A stretch of 38,988 nt of DNA, taken from the NCBI RefSeq assembly GCF_944324935.1, contig NZ_CALUYG010000026.1, positions 1 through 38,988 of the forward strand, in the 5' to 3' direction. Position numbers and translations under genes: made by a program. Source of the DNA: an uncultured Desulfovibrio sp. GTDB lineage: Bacteria; Desulfobacterota; Desulfovibrionia; Desulfovibrionales; Desulfovibrionaceae. Below the pieces are notes generated by a model. The model had not been told where the DNA came from. It made no database searches and saw only the letters and a program-made list of their open reading frames with translations. Below, piece by piece: positions 25,043 through 34,965 of this stretch; position 1 is the first letter of the stretch, and each line of letters opens with the position of its first letter.

Positions 25043-25346
25043 TTTACAAATTATTTCAAAGGATAGAGAAAATTATCCGTACGCGTGCCGCTTGCCGTTG
25101 GAGGGCGTCTCGTATCCCTGTCTCTTCTCCAGATAAAAGCGTGCTGGGGAAGGGATGGGGGGCCTGGGGGGAAGAATGGCGGGAATGCCTTTGCTCGCTT
25201 CGCTGCGAAAAGGCTGGGCCCTCCCGCGCCGGCGGCGACCGAAAGGCGGCCGCAGGCCGTGTCCGTTGCGACGAAGGAAGCTACGGGCATCGACAGCAAA
25301 GCGAGGGCTCCCCTTCCCCCCAGACAAACCGCAAATAGTGTTGGCA
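25043..25346. repeat. Dispersed intergenic repeat, copy 2 (with extra internal segment)
   Basis: The first 128 bases (25043-25170) match copy 1 at 10818-10945 with about 75-80% identity by eye and the same ordered blocks. Roughly 165 further bases not present in copy 1 follow, then the shared right edge, AGTGTTGGCA (25337-25346) and a GGCCCTAG block that includes the lipoprotein stop codon. Open frames run through it, but differing indels between the copies argue against coding. The interval 24941-25350 holds no gene. Confidence 0.6.
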
Positions 25347-25350
25347 GGCC

Positions 25351-26094
25351 CTAGTTGTGGGCGTTGCGTTCCATGTCGCCCACCCAGCGGGAGAGGCGGT
25401 TGCGGGAGATGTCTCTGTCCGCGGGATCCATCTTGCGGAAATTCTTTTTGAGGCGTTCCTGTTCCGCCTTGTCGGGGAAGGCGAGCAGGCAGGCTTTGCG
25501 GCCCCGGTCGCGCAGGGCGTTGAGGCGGGCCTCGTCGTGGGCGGCATCACGGGCGATGTCGCCGTCCACGGGCTCGTAGTATTCCATAAGGACTTGCATC
25601 TGCCGAAAGGCGAGCAGGAACTTGGCCCGGTAGACAAGGCAGGGTTCGTTCATGCCCGTGCCGTAAAAGGGGTTGTCTTCCGCTTCCATGACATAGAGGC
25701 TCTCGTGGAGCTGTTCGCCCTTGTACTCATACTGGAGCTGGCGCAGGACGGGGAAGGGGGCGTGGCGGGCGTCCTCCCAGCGCCACGGGTCCTCGGCCTC
25801 GGCAAGGGCCGTGACCAGCCGGGCGGGTCCGGCCTCGGTCGTCTTTTCGTAGATGACGAACCAGACGCGCGCCGAGCCGAGAAGAGAGTCCTGCGTTTTG
25901 GGGGTCAGGCTGCGCCAGCCGGCACTTTCCGGGCTCAGGCCGGCGGCCGGCGCAAAAAGCACGGATGGCCGCGCCCGGGACAGCAGGACGGGGTGTTCCT
26001 CGTCGCCGGTCAGACCGCGCAGCGGGAGCCTGTCGCAGGCAAGGAGCAGGCCCGCAAGGCAGACGAACAGCAGCAGAAGAAGGACGATTTTCAT
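25351..26094 (-). CDS. Putative lipoprotein, possibly DUF4851 family
   Basis: A 247-residue protein with a lipoprotein signal: a hydrophobic stretch and lipobox LLLAC with the acylated Cys at residue 20. Asp at the next position would favour inner-membrane retention by the E. coli rule. The mature part is soluble and charged, containing ARVWFVIYEKTTEAGPARLV, YEYKGEQLHESLYVMEAEDN and YRAKFLLAFRQMQVLMEYYE, and ending in a basic helical tail. It resembles a Desulfovibrio-associated family that I recall as DUF4851, without known function. The ATG at 26094 has GAGG upstream and places the signal peptide at the N-terminus. It lies downstream of selC but beyond the selC terminator. Confidence 0.75.
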   Translation of the reverse strand: MKIVLLLLLFVCLAGLLLACDRLPLRGLTGDEEHPVLLSRARPSVLFAPAAGLSPESAGWRSLTPKTQDSLLGSARVWFVIYEKTTEAGPARLVTALAEAEDPWRWEDARHAPFPVLRQLQYEYKGEQLHESLYVMEAEDNPFYGTGMNEPCLVYRAKFLLAFRQMQVLMEYYEPVDGDIARDAAHDEARLNALRDRGRKACLLAFPDKAEQERLKKNFRKMDPADRDISRNRLSRWVGDMERNAHN

Positions 26095-26141
26095 GGACGG
26101 CCTCGGGAATGTTGGAGACGGCATGCCCGAAAAGGGCAAAA

Positions 26142-26169
26142 GCACCCTTGAAGTCTCCTTCAAGGGTGC
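26142..26169 (-). terminator. Rho-independent terminator of selC
   Basis: GCACCCTTGAAG (26142-26153) and CTTCAAGGGTGC (26158-26169) form a perfect 12-bp stem with a 4-base loop. In the leftward direction TTTTGCCCTTTTC follows. It lies 14 bases beyond the encoded CCA of the tRNA. Confidence 0.93.
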
Positions 26170-26183
26170 GTGCGGATGCCTGC

Positions 26184-26277
26184 TGGCGGAGACGCATAGG
26201 GGTCGAACCTACCGTGGACGATCAGGCCCACCACCGGTTTTGAAGACCGGGCGCCACACCGGTGACGAAACGTCTCC
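26184..26277 (-). tRNA. selC: tRNA-Sec (anticodon UCA)
   Basis: A 94-base selenocysteine tRNA with encoded CCA (26184-26186). The 8-bp acceptor stem is GGAGACGT with GCGTCTCC, including one G-U. The anticodon stem is CCGGT/ACCGG around loop CTTCAAA, giving anticodon UCA. A long variable arm lies between the anticodon and T arms, and the T loop GTTCGAC is standard. The extended acceptor stem and UCA anticodon identify it as tRNA-Sec rather than a suppressor tRNA. It means the cell reads some UGA codons as selenocysteine; selA, selB and selD are outside the window, and none of the proteins here shows an evident in-frame UGA. Confidence 0.95.
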
Positions 26278-26284
26278 ATTGCCT

Positions 26285-26313
26285 ATGGTAGGGGAAATGC
26301 CGCCCGGAGGCAA
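26285..26313 (-). promoter_or_regulatory. selC promoter
   Basis: Read leftward, TTGCCT (26313-26308), 17 bases, then TACCAT (26290-26285). The first base of the tRNA follows 7 bases after the -10 box, so the transcript could start almost at the mature 5' end. Confidence 0.6.
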
Positions 26314-26376
26314 GGGGCCTCTTGTCAATGCCGGAAAAGGATTTACCGTTTGGGCGGTCTCTGCGCGCGGGAGGGT

Positions 26377-26405
26377 TTGACACCTCCTGCGCCGCAGGAT
26401 ACGCT
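26377..26405 (+). promoter_or_regulatory. ftsH operon promoter candidate
   Basis: A consensus TTGACA (26377-26382) is followed after 17 bases by TACGCT (26400-26405), a 3/6 -10 box. It would give ftsH a leader of about 165 bases. No heat-shock (sigma-32) signature is apparent. Confidence 0.45.
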
Positions 26406-26575
26406 GTCGCAGTTTCTTTCCAAACGATTTCTGCCGGGTCGGGGCGGGGACGGCGGGGCATTGCCGTCGTTCGTCCGCCCGTCCTGTGATATGCCGCGGG
26501 TCCCCGGCGATCCGCGAACAAGGGTCTTTCGAGTCGTGTATCGCCCAGCGGGCGTCTTAATCTGGAGGTCGCAAG

Positions 26576-28556
<1,981 letters not shown>

Positions 28557-28570
<14 letters not shown>

Positions 28571-29441
28571 TCTTGAACCAGACGCCGGCAACACGAAAGC
28601 GGGGCCATGGATTGTTGCGGGGGGGCGTACGCTGTGTGCGTCCGCCCCTTTCGGCGTCATGGGCATCGTCAACCTGACGCCGGATTCCTTCTATGACGGC
28701 GGCCGTCATGCGGACGCCGTTTCCGGCCTTGCCCATGCCCTGCGGCTGCGGGATGACGGAGCCGACGTGCTGGATCTGGGGGCGGAGTCATCCCGTCCCG
28801 GCGCGGCGCCCCTGTCCGCCGGGGAGGAGCTGGCCCGGCTGTTGCCGGTGCTGGCCGGGCTGAAGCGCGAAGCGCCGGGGGCCTGCCTGTCGGTGGACAC
28901 CTATCACGCCGCCACCGCGGCCGCCGTGCTGGCGCAGGGGGTGCAGATCATCAACGATATCTCCGCCTGCCGTTTTGACCCGGAACTGCTGGATGTGCTG
29001 GTGGAGCACAAGCCCGGTTATGTGCTCATGCACAGTCAGGGCCGGCCGGAGGTCATGCAGCGCTCGCCGCGGTACGATGATGTGCGCCGTGAGGTGCGGG
29101 ACTTCTTCGAGCGGGAGATGGCGCGCCTTGTCCGGGCCGGCCTGCCTGAGGACCACATCGTGCTGGATCCGGGCATCGGTTTCGGCAAGACGCTCGAGCA
29201 CAATCTGGCCCTGCTTGCTCATCCCGAAGACTGGCTGGAGCTGGGGCGGCCCGTGCTGATGGGCTTGTCCATGAAATCGTTGTTCGGGGGGCTGTTCGGT
29301 CTGGCCGCCCCCGACCGGGGAACCGTCACCCAGGTCGCCACGGCCCGTCTATGGGAGCGGGGCGTCTTCTGGCATCGCGTGCACGATGTCGCGGCAACGC
29401 GGCGGACGCTTCGCCTGCTGACGGCCCTGGATGCCCGTTGA
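28557..29441 (+). CDS. folP: Dihydropteroate synthase
   Basis: Condenses 6-hydroxymethyl-dihydropterin pyrophosphate with p-aminobenzoate in folate synthesis, the target of sulfonamides. The 294-residue TIM-barrel protein has [19 protein letters not shown], then [11 protein letters not shown], the CLSVDTYHA strand, [25 protein letters not shown] and [15 protein letters not shown]. The ATG at 28557 lies inside the end of ftsH, preceded by AGGA, so translation is probably coupled. ftsH-folP-cdaA-cdaR-glmM is a recurring bacterial order. Confidence 0.95.
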
Positions 29442-29500
29442 GGGCCGTCGCCGCGCCGGCGTCATGCCGTATGCGTTTTGCCGTTTTTGAGGATACTGCC

Positions 29501-30871
29501 GTGTGCGCTTCCCGGGGATACTCCCTGCCATTCTGGGGGACATTGCTGGTGTGTCTGCTGCTGTCCGCCGTGGCTACGCAGTCGCTCGGCTATCGGGTGA
29601 GCCGGGTGGAGCGCATAGAGGCCGAAAGCCAGCTGGCCGACCGGGCCAATGCCTTCAATCAGGCCGTCTGGCTGCGCCTGTACAAGCTGGAGACGCTGGC
29701 CATGACCCTGCAGCTGCACAACGGCAAGCCGATACACTTTTTCGAGGCCGCCCGTCTCCTCGTCCGTGACGGGACGGTGTGCGGCATGCTGCTGACCCCC
29801 GACGGCAGGGTCAGCGAGGTCTGGCCGCCTGAGCAGCGGGAGCGGTACATGGGCCTGGATCTTCTCAAGGACCCCACCCTGCAACGCCTGATAGCCGCCG
29901 GAAAGGATATCAGTCTGAGCGGGCCCTTCCCCGTCGCGCCGGGGCGTTCCGTCCTCTACGGCTACAAGCTGGTCTATCTTTCGGATGACGGCAAGCGCAA
30001 CAGGTTCTGGGGGATCCTGGTCTTCTGCATCAATTTCGAGGATATCTTGCACGAAGCCGGCCTGGATGAGCCCAAGTTTCAGGGCAAGACCCTGCAACTG
30101 GTGCGGGATGACGGCAGCGCCGCCCTGGGGGGCTACCCGGCGGACAGGCGGCCGGCACTGCCGCTGGCGCGATTCGGCCAGGACGAAGGAGAAAAGAGGG
30201 CGGCGATCTCCGCGACGGATGGCGTGCTTGAATACGCATTCGATACGGCCGGGGTCTGGTGGATGCTGCGTGTCCAGCCCATAGGCCTCTGGTGGCAGAA
30301 TCACGCCGTCTGGCTCTTCGGGCTGGGCTGTCTTCTCGGCAGTCTGCTGGTGGCCCTGCTGGTGCGGCAAGTCTGCATCCTGCACAGGACGCGGCAGGTG
30401 CTGGAGCTGCTGCTGAACCATGATCAGCTCACCGGCGCGCTCAACCGGCACGGGCTTTTCCGGGCGCTGGACAAGCGTCTGCGTGCTCTTGCCGGGCGAA
30501 GCTTCCTGGCCTATATGGATCTGAACAAGTTCAAGCTGGTCAACGATACTTACGGGCACGAGGCCGGCGACAAGGTGCTGTGCGCCTTTGTGGCCGCGGT
30601 GACGCGGCATGTGGACGAGCGTCACCTCTTTGCCCGCATGGGCGGGGATGAATTCGTGCTCATCTTTCCGCCGGACCTGTCCCGGCAGCAGGTGGAAGAG
30701 ACGCTTTCCGCCGTCCGGCAGGCATGCGCCGTCCCTCTGGAGATCCGCCCGGGCCGGCAGGTTCGGACGGAATTCGCCTGCGGCCTTGCCTTCTGGCCGG
30801 AAGGCGAGGACAGCTTTCATGCCGTGCTCCGGCAGGCCGATTCCGCCATGTACCGCGACAAGAACCGCTGA
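29501..30871 (+). CDS. Membrane-bound GGDEF diguanylate cyclase
   Basis: Makes c-di-GMP from two GTP. In order: an N-terminal membrane span, a periplasmic sensor-like region (about residues 35-260), a second span (WLFGLGCLLGSLLVALLV), then a GGDEF domain. That domain begins DQLTGALNRHGLFRAL, has YMDLNKFKLVNDTYGHEAGD and the active-site MGGDEFV near residue 381. The RxxD inhibitory site is missing: the two positions upstream are Asp and His rather than Arg and Asp. I prefer the GTG at 29501 (GAGGA 7 bases upstream) to an in-frame ATG at 29471 with no ribosome-binding site. It sits between folP and cdaA, 15 bases from the latter. Confidence 0.88.
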   Translation: MCASRGYSLPFWGTLLVCLLLSAVATQSLGYRVSRVERIEAESQLADRANAFNQAVWLRLYKLETLAMTLQLHNGKPIHFFEAARLLVRDGTVCGMLLTPDGRVSEVWPPEQRERYMGLDLLKDPTLQRLIAAGKDISLSGPFPVAPGRSVLYGYKLVYLSDDGKRNRFWGILVFCINFEDILHEAGLDEPKFQGKTLQLVRDDGSAALGGYPADRRPALPLARFGQDEGEKRAAISATDGVLEYAFDTAGVWWMLRVQPIGLWWQNHAVWLFGLGCLLGSLLVALLVRQVCILHRTRQVLELLLNHDQLTGALNRHGLFRALDKRLRALAGRSFLAYMDLNKFKLVNDTYGHEAGDKVLCAFVAAVTRHVDERHLFARMGGDEFVLIFPPDLSRQQVEETLSAVRQACAVPLEIRPGRQVRTEFACGLAFWPEGEDSFHAVLRQADSAMYRDKNR

Positions 30872-30886
30872 GCGCAAGGATCGCCT

Positions 30887-31624
30887 GTGATTTTTGAACA
30901 TATCGTCTTTGACTGGCGCGATGCGCTGGACATCACCCTCGTGGGGGTGCTGCTCTATCAGGTCATCCAGCTGTTGCGCGGCACGCGCGCGCTGGCCGTG
31001 CTGTCCGGTCTGGGCGTCCTGACGGCACTGTATTTCATGTCGCGCAGCATGGGGCTGTATACGCTTTCCTGGCTGTTGCAGCATATCTTCGGCTCGCTCT
31101 TCATCCTCATCGTCGTCATCTTCCAGAATGACATCCGGCAGGCGCTGGGCGAGGTGGGCAGCCGGCATTTCTTTCGCAAGAAGCGCGCACAGGCCGGGCT
31201 GGTGGACGAGGTGGTGGCCGCCTGCGTGGAGATGGCCCGGCTGCGGGTGGGGGCGCTCATCGTGTTCGAGCGCAGCATGCAGCTGGGCGACATGGTCAAG
31301 CGGGAAAGCGTGACCGTGGATGCCCGGCTGTCGCGCCAGCTGCTGATGAACATCTTTTATCCCAAGGCTCCGCTGCATGACGGGGCCGTGGTGGTGAGCC
31401 GCGGGCGCATCTGGGCGGCGGCCTGCATCCTGCCGCTGGCCGAGGCGCGCGGGCAGTCCTTCGGCACGCGGCATCGCGCGGCCCTGGGCGCCACGGCGGA
31501 AAGCGACGCCGTGGTGGTGGTCGTTTCCGAGGAACGCGGCGAGATCTCCGTGGCCATCAAGGGGGAGCTTATCCGCAGCCTTGATGCCGCCCGATTGAAG
31601 CAGGTTCTCCATGATGTCCTTTAA
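30887..31624 (+). CDS. cdaA: Diadenylate cyclase CdaA
   Basis: Synthesises c-di-AMP from two ATP at the membrane. The 245-residue protein has three N-terminal spans (to about residue 85) and a DAC domain with APLHDGAVVV near residue 165 and FGTRHRAALGATAESDA near residue 195, the two catalytic signatures. It starts with a GTG at 30887 behind AAGGATC. The cdaR gene overlaps its end by 14 bases. In other bacteria c-di-AMP governs potassium and osmolyte balance and cell-wall homeostasis. Confidence 0.95.
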   Translation: MIFEHIVFDWRDALDITLVGVLLYQVIQLLRGTRALAVLSGLGVLTALYFMSRSMGLYTLSWLLQHIFGSLFILIVVIFQNDIRQALGEVGSRHFFRKKRAQAGLVDEVVAACVEMARLRVGALIVFERSMQLGDMVKRESVTVDARLSRQLLMNIFYPKAPLHDGAVVVSRGRIWAAACILPLAEARGQSFGTRHRAALGATAESDAVVVVVSEERGEISVAIKGELIRSLDAARLKQVLHDVL

Positions 31625-32537
31625 TCCCAAGAAGATGCCGCATCTGCTGTCGCTGGCCATCGCCATCGTCACCGCGGTGGGCATGTGGTATGTGGTCAGC
31701 GTGCGCGACAGGCTGGAGGCGCAGCTCGAAGTCAGCATCGACTACAACGGCGTGCCGCCCAATCTGGTGATCACGGACGGTCTCATCAGCAAGGTGCATG
31801 TACGCATGCGCGGCCCGGAACTGCTGCTGCGCGCCATCTCCCAGCAGACCCTCACCCAGGCCATCAATCTGTCCGGCATCAAGAAGGGGACGACGGTGGT
31901 CCCCCTGTCCGGCGAGCACATGGGGCCGCAGCTCAGGGCCTTCGAGCTCATCGACGTGCAGCCGCCGCGCATCGTCGTCAAGGCGGACAACCTGATGGAG
32001 CGCAGCGTGCCCGTGCGGGCGGAGATCGAATCCCCGCTGCGCAGCGGCGTACTGACGGTGGAAAACGTCATCGTCTCGCCGGCGTCGGTGACGCTGCGCG
32101 GGCCGGAAAGCATCCTGTCCGACATGCCCCATGTGCCGCTCATCATCACGCTCGATCCCAACGCGGCCGGCACGACCGTCCGGCAGAACCTGCCGCTGGA
32201 CACGCCCGGCCTGGTCAACGCCATGCCCGCCAGCGTGGAGGTGCAGTACACCATAACCAGCGGACGTACCGTGGTGACGCGCCAGGTCAGGGTGGAAGTG
32301 GTGGCGCAAAACGCCAGCCACTACGCCGTGGAGCCGGAAACGCTGGAGCTGCTCGTGGAAGTGCCGGAAGCGCTGGCCAAGAATTCCAGCTACCTGCGTA
32401 AACTCGGGGTCATCGTGGTACCGCCGCCCATGGAAATGGGCCAGAGCCGGCAGGTGGACCCCCGGATACGTCTGCCTGAAGGCATGACCCTGCTCAATCC
32501 CTCGGTCAATCCCGTGACCATTTCCCGCAAAAAATGA
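31611..32537 (+). CDS. cdaR: YbbR-domain regulator of CdaA
   Basis: A 308-residue protein with one N-terminal membrane span ([20 protein letters not shown]) followed by tandem YbbR repeats facing outward, such as VDYxG-like [13 protein letters not shown] and the [10 protein letters not shown] and [10 protein letters not shown] strands. In Gram-positive bacteria CdaR binds and modulates CdaA, and the overlapping genes suggest the same partnership here. The start may be either of two consecutive ATG codons at 31611 and 31614. Confidence 0.9.
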   Translation: MMSFNPKKMPHLLSLAIAIVTAVGMWYVVSVRDRLEAQLEVSIDYNGVPPNLVITDGLISKVHVRMRGPELLLRAISQQTLTQAINLSGIKKGTTVVPLSGEHMGPQLRAFELIDVQPPRIVVKADNLMERSVPVRAEIESPLRSGVLTVENVIVSPASVTLRGPESILSDMPHVPLIITLDPNAAGTTVRQNLPLDTPGLVNAMPASVEVQYTITSGRTVVTRQVRVEVVAQNASHYAVEPETLELLVEVPEALAKNSSYLRKLGVIVVPPPMEMGQSRQVDPRIRLPEGMTLLNPSVNPVTISRKK

Positions 32538-32572
32538 CCGCCGCGCTCCGGCACGGCGGCAAGGAGCACCCT

Positions 32573-33925
32573 ATGGCTGAACGTCTTTTCGGCACCGACG
32601 GCATGCGTGGCCCGGTGAACATCTCCCCCATGACCGTGGATGTGGCCCTGAGGCTCGGGCTGGCGGCCGGGGTGCGCTTTCGCAAGGGGCCGCACGCGCA
32701 CAGGGTCGTCATCGGCAAGGACACCCGCCTGTCCGGCTACATGTTCGAGTCCGCGCTGACGGCGGGGCTTTGCGCGGCGGGCATGCACGTCATTATGACA
32801 GGGCCGCTGCCGACGCCGGCCATCTCCTTCCTCACCCGCAACATGCGGGCGGACCTCGGGGTGGTCATCTCCGCTTCGCACAACCCCTATTCGGACAACG
32901 GCATCAAATTCTTCGACGCCGACGGCTTCAAGCTGCCCGATGAAGTGGAGAACGAGATTTCCAGCATGGTGCTGGACCCGGATTTCCGCTGGCCGTATCC
33001 GGCCTCGGACAAGGTGGGGCGCGCCAGCAAGATCGAGGACGCCGGCGGGCGCTACATCGTCTACACCAAGAGTTGCTTCCCGCCGCATCTGACGCTGGCC
33101 GGCCTGCGCATCGTCATCGACTGCGCCAACGGCGCGGCCTACAAGGTGGCGCCGCTGGCCCTGGAAGAGCTGGGGGCGGAGGTCTTCCGGCTGGGGACGG
33201 CCCCCAACGGCACGAACATCAACGATCACTGCGGCTCGCTCCACCCCGACAACGTGGCGGCCAAGGTGCGCGAGGTGCGCGCCGATGTGGGCCTGGCCCT
33301 GGACGGCGACGCGGACCGCCTCATCGTGGTGGACGAACAGGGCGCGGTGCTGGACGGCGACCAGATCATGGCCCTCTGCGCCCAGGCCATGATGGAGCGC
33401 GGCGAACTGCCGGGCAATCTGCTGGTGGCCACGGCCATGAGCAATCTGGCGCTGGAGATCTTTATGAAGGAGCGCGCCGGCCGCCTGCTGCGCACGCAGG
33501 TGGGCGACCGCTATGTGGTGGAGGCCATGCGTCGCGAGGGCGCCATGCTGGGCGGCGAACAGTCCGGCCACCTCATCTTCCGGCAGTACAGCACCACGGG
33601 CGACGGTCTGCTGGCCGCCCTGCAGATCCTGCGCATCATGCGCGAGAAGGAGAAGCCTCTCTCCGAACTGGCCCGGCAGTTGCAACTTTTCCCGCAAAAA
33701 CTTATAAATGTACGTGTGGAGAAGAAGCTTCCCTTTGAGGAGCGGCCGGCCATCGGCAAGGCTGTCGCCGAGGTGGAACGGGCCCTGGCCGGACGCGGGC
33801 GCGTGCTGCTGCGCTACTCCGGCACGGAGGCCCTGTGCCGGGTCATGGTGGAAGCCGAAGACGAGGAAAAGGTCGTCCGCTACGCCACCGAGCTGGCGGA
33901 GATCGTCAACCGGGAATTGCGCTAG
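32573..33925 (+). CDS. glmM: Phosphoglucosamine mutase
   Basis: Interconverts glucosamine-6-phosphate and glucosamine-1-phosphate on the way to UDP-GlcNAc for peptidoglycan and LPS. Length is 450 residues. Motifs: [13 protein letters not shown] at the start, the phosphoserine loop [18 protein letters not shown], the metal loop [12 protein letters not shown], the sugar loop [10 protein letters not shown], and the phosphate loop [20 protein letters not shown] lies 8 bases before the ATG at 32573; an in-frame upstream start at 32534 is rejected. In other bacteria GlmM interacts with and restrains CdaA, so the cluster links c-di-AMP to wall precursor supply. Confidence 0.97.
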   Translation: MAERLFGTDGMRGPVNISPMTVDVALRLGLAAGVRFRKGPHAHRVVIGKDTRLSGYMFESALTAGLCAAGMHVIMTGPLPTPAISFLTRNMRADLGVVISASHNPYSDNGIKFFDADGFKLPDEVENEISSMVLDPDFRWPYPASDKVGRASKIEDAGGRYIVYTKSCFPPHLTLAGLRIVIDCANGAAYKVAPLALEELGAEVFRLGTAPNGTNINDHCGSLHPDNVAAKVREVRADVGLALDGDADRLIVVDEQGAVLDGDQIMALCAQAMMERGELPGNLLVATAMSNLALEIFMKERAGRLLRTQVGDRYVVEAMRREGAMLGGEQSGHLIFRQYSTTGDGLLAALQILRIMREKEKPLSELARQLQLFPQKLINVRVEKKLPFEERPAIGKAVAEVERALAGRGRVLLRYSGTEALCRVMVEAEDEEKVVRYATELAEIVNRELR

Positions 33926-33948
33926 ACGCCACATGGCGGGAGAAAGGC

Positions 33949-34821
33949 ATGCAGGAGATTCGGAAAGTCATCATTCCCGTGGCCGGATGGGGGACGCGTT
34001 CTTTGCCCGCAACCAAGAACATCCCCAAGGAAATGCTGCCCATCTACAACAAGCCCGTCATCCAGTATGTGGTGGAAGAGGCGCAGCGGGCCAGCATCCA
34101 GGACGTGATCTTCGTGACCAACCGGGACAAGAACGTCATCGAGGACCATTTCGACTACAATCTGCAACTGGAAAGCGTACTGGAGCGTGCCGGCAAGCTG
34201 GACAAGCTGGCGGAAGTCCGCAAGGTGGCGGAGATGGTCAACATCATGTCCGTACGCCAGAAAAAACAGCTGGGGCTCGGGCATGCCGTCATGTGCGCGC
34301 GGGAGCTGGTGCGCGGCGAGCCCTTTGCCGTCATGGTGGGGGATGATCTCATGTTCAGCGGCGTGCCCGGCATCCGGCAGCTCATCGACGTGGCCCTGGC
34401 CGAAAAGATGCCGGTCATCGGCGTCATGGAAGTGCCGTGGGAAAAGGTGAGCCGCTACGGCATCATCCAGGGCGAGGAGGTGAGCCCCGGCGTCTATCGC
34501 GTGCATGACATGGTGGAAAAGCCCGCCCGCGAGGAGGCCCCCTCCCGGCTGGCCATCGTGGGCCGCTATGTGCTGACGCCGGACATCTTCGACCATCTGG
34601 ACAAGGTTCAGCCCGGCCACGGGGGAGAGATTCAGCTCACCGACGCCCTGCGGACGCTGACCCAGGAGCGCGGCATGATGGCCGTGCGCATGGCCGGCAT
34701 GCGCTTCGATGCGGGTGACTGGTCGGAATTCCTCTCCGCCAATATCTATTTCGCCCTGCAGGACGAAGACCTGCGCTATGAGCTGCTGGCCCAGCTCAGG
34801 AAGTTCGTCCAGTTCCAGTAA
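33949..34821 (+). CDS. galU: UTP-glucose-1-phosphate uridylyltransferase
   Basis: Makes UDP-glucose from UTP and glucose-1-phosphate for surface polysaccharides. The 290-residue protein has the nucleotidyltransferase signature IPVAGWGTRSLPATKNIPKE, IQYVVEEAQRA, AVMVGDDLMF, the MVEKP motif and VGRYVLTPDIFD. The ATG at 33949 is 23 bases after glmM and preceded by GGAGAAAGG. It is the last gene of the ftsH operon, before a strong terminator. Confidence 0.95.
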   Translation: MQEIRKVIIPVAGWGTRSLPATKNIPKEMLPIYNKPVIQYVVEEAQRASIQDVIFVTNRDKNVIEDHFDYNLQLESVLERAGKLDKLAEVRKVAEMVNIMSVRQKKQLGLGHAVMCARELVRGEPFAVMVGDDLMFSGVPGIRQLIDVALAEKMPVIGVMEVPWEKVSRYGIIQGEEVSPGVYRVHDMVEKPAREEAPSRLAIVGRYVLTPDIFDHLDKVQPGHGGEIQLTDALRTLTQERGMMAVRMAGMRFDAGDWSEFLSANIYFALQDEDLRYELLAQLRKFVQFQ

Positions 34822-34841
34822 CGCCCCCTGCGATGGACTGT

Positions 34842-34883
34842 GGCGGATGCCGTCGGAATGGCGAGGACGGCGTCCGCCTTTTT
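34842..34883 (+). terminator. Rho-independent terminator of the ftsH-galU operon
   Basis: GGCGGATGCCGTC (34842-34854) pairs with GACGGCGTCCGCC (34866-34878), 13 pairs with one G-U, followed directly by TTTTT (34879-34883). Confidence 0.93.
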
Positions 34884-34965
34884 CGTTTCCTGAAGCGGGT
34901 GCGGCAGGCCGCCGCGTCCGCCGCCCGTCCTTCCCCGGAAAGCATGCCACCACGCCCCTGAGACC

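Noticed and set aside
25003-25338. 111-codon frame through dispersed repeat copy 2
   Set aside because: The homologous stretch in copy 1 has indels that break the frame, so the repeat is unlikely to be coding.
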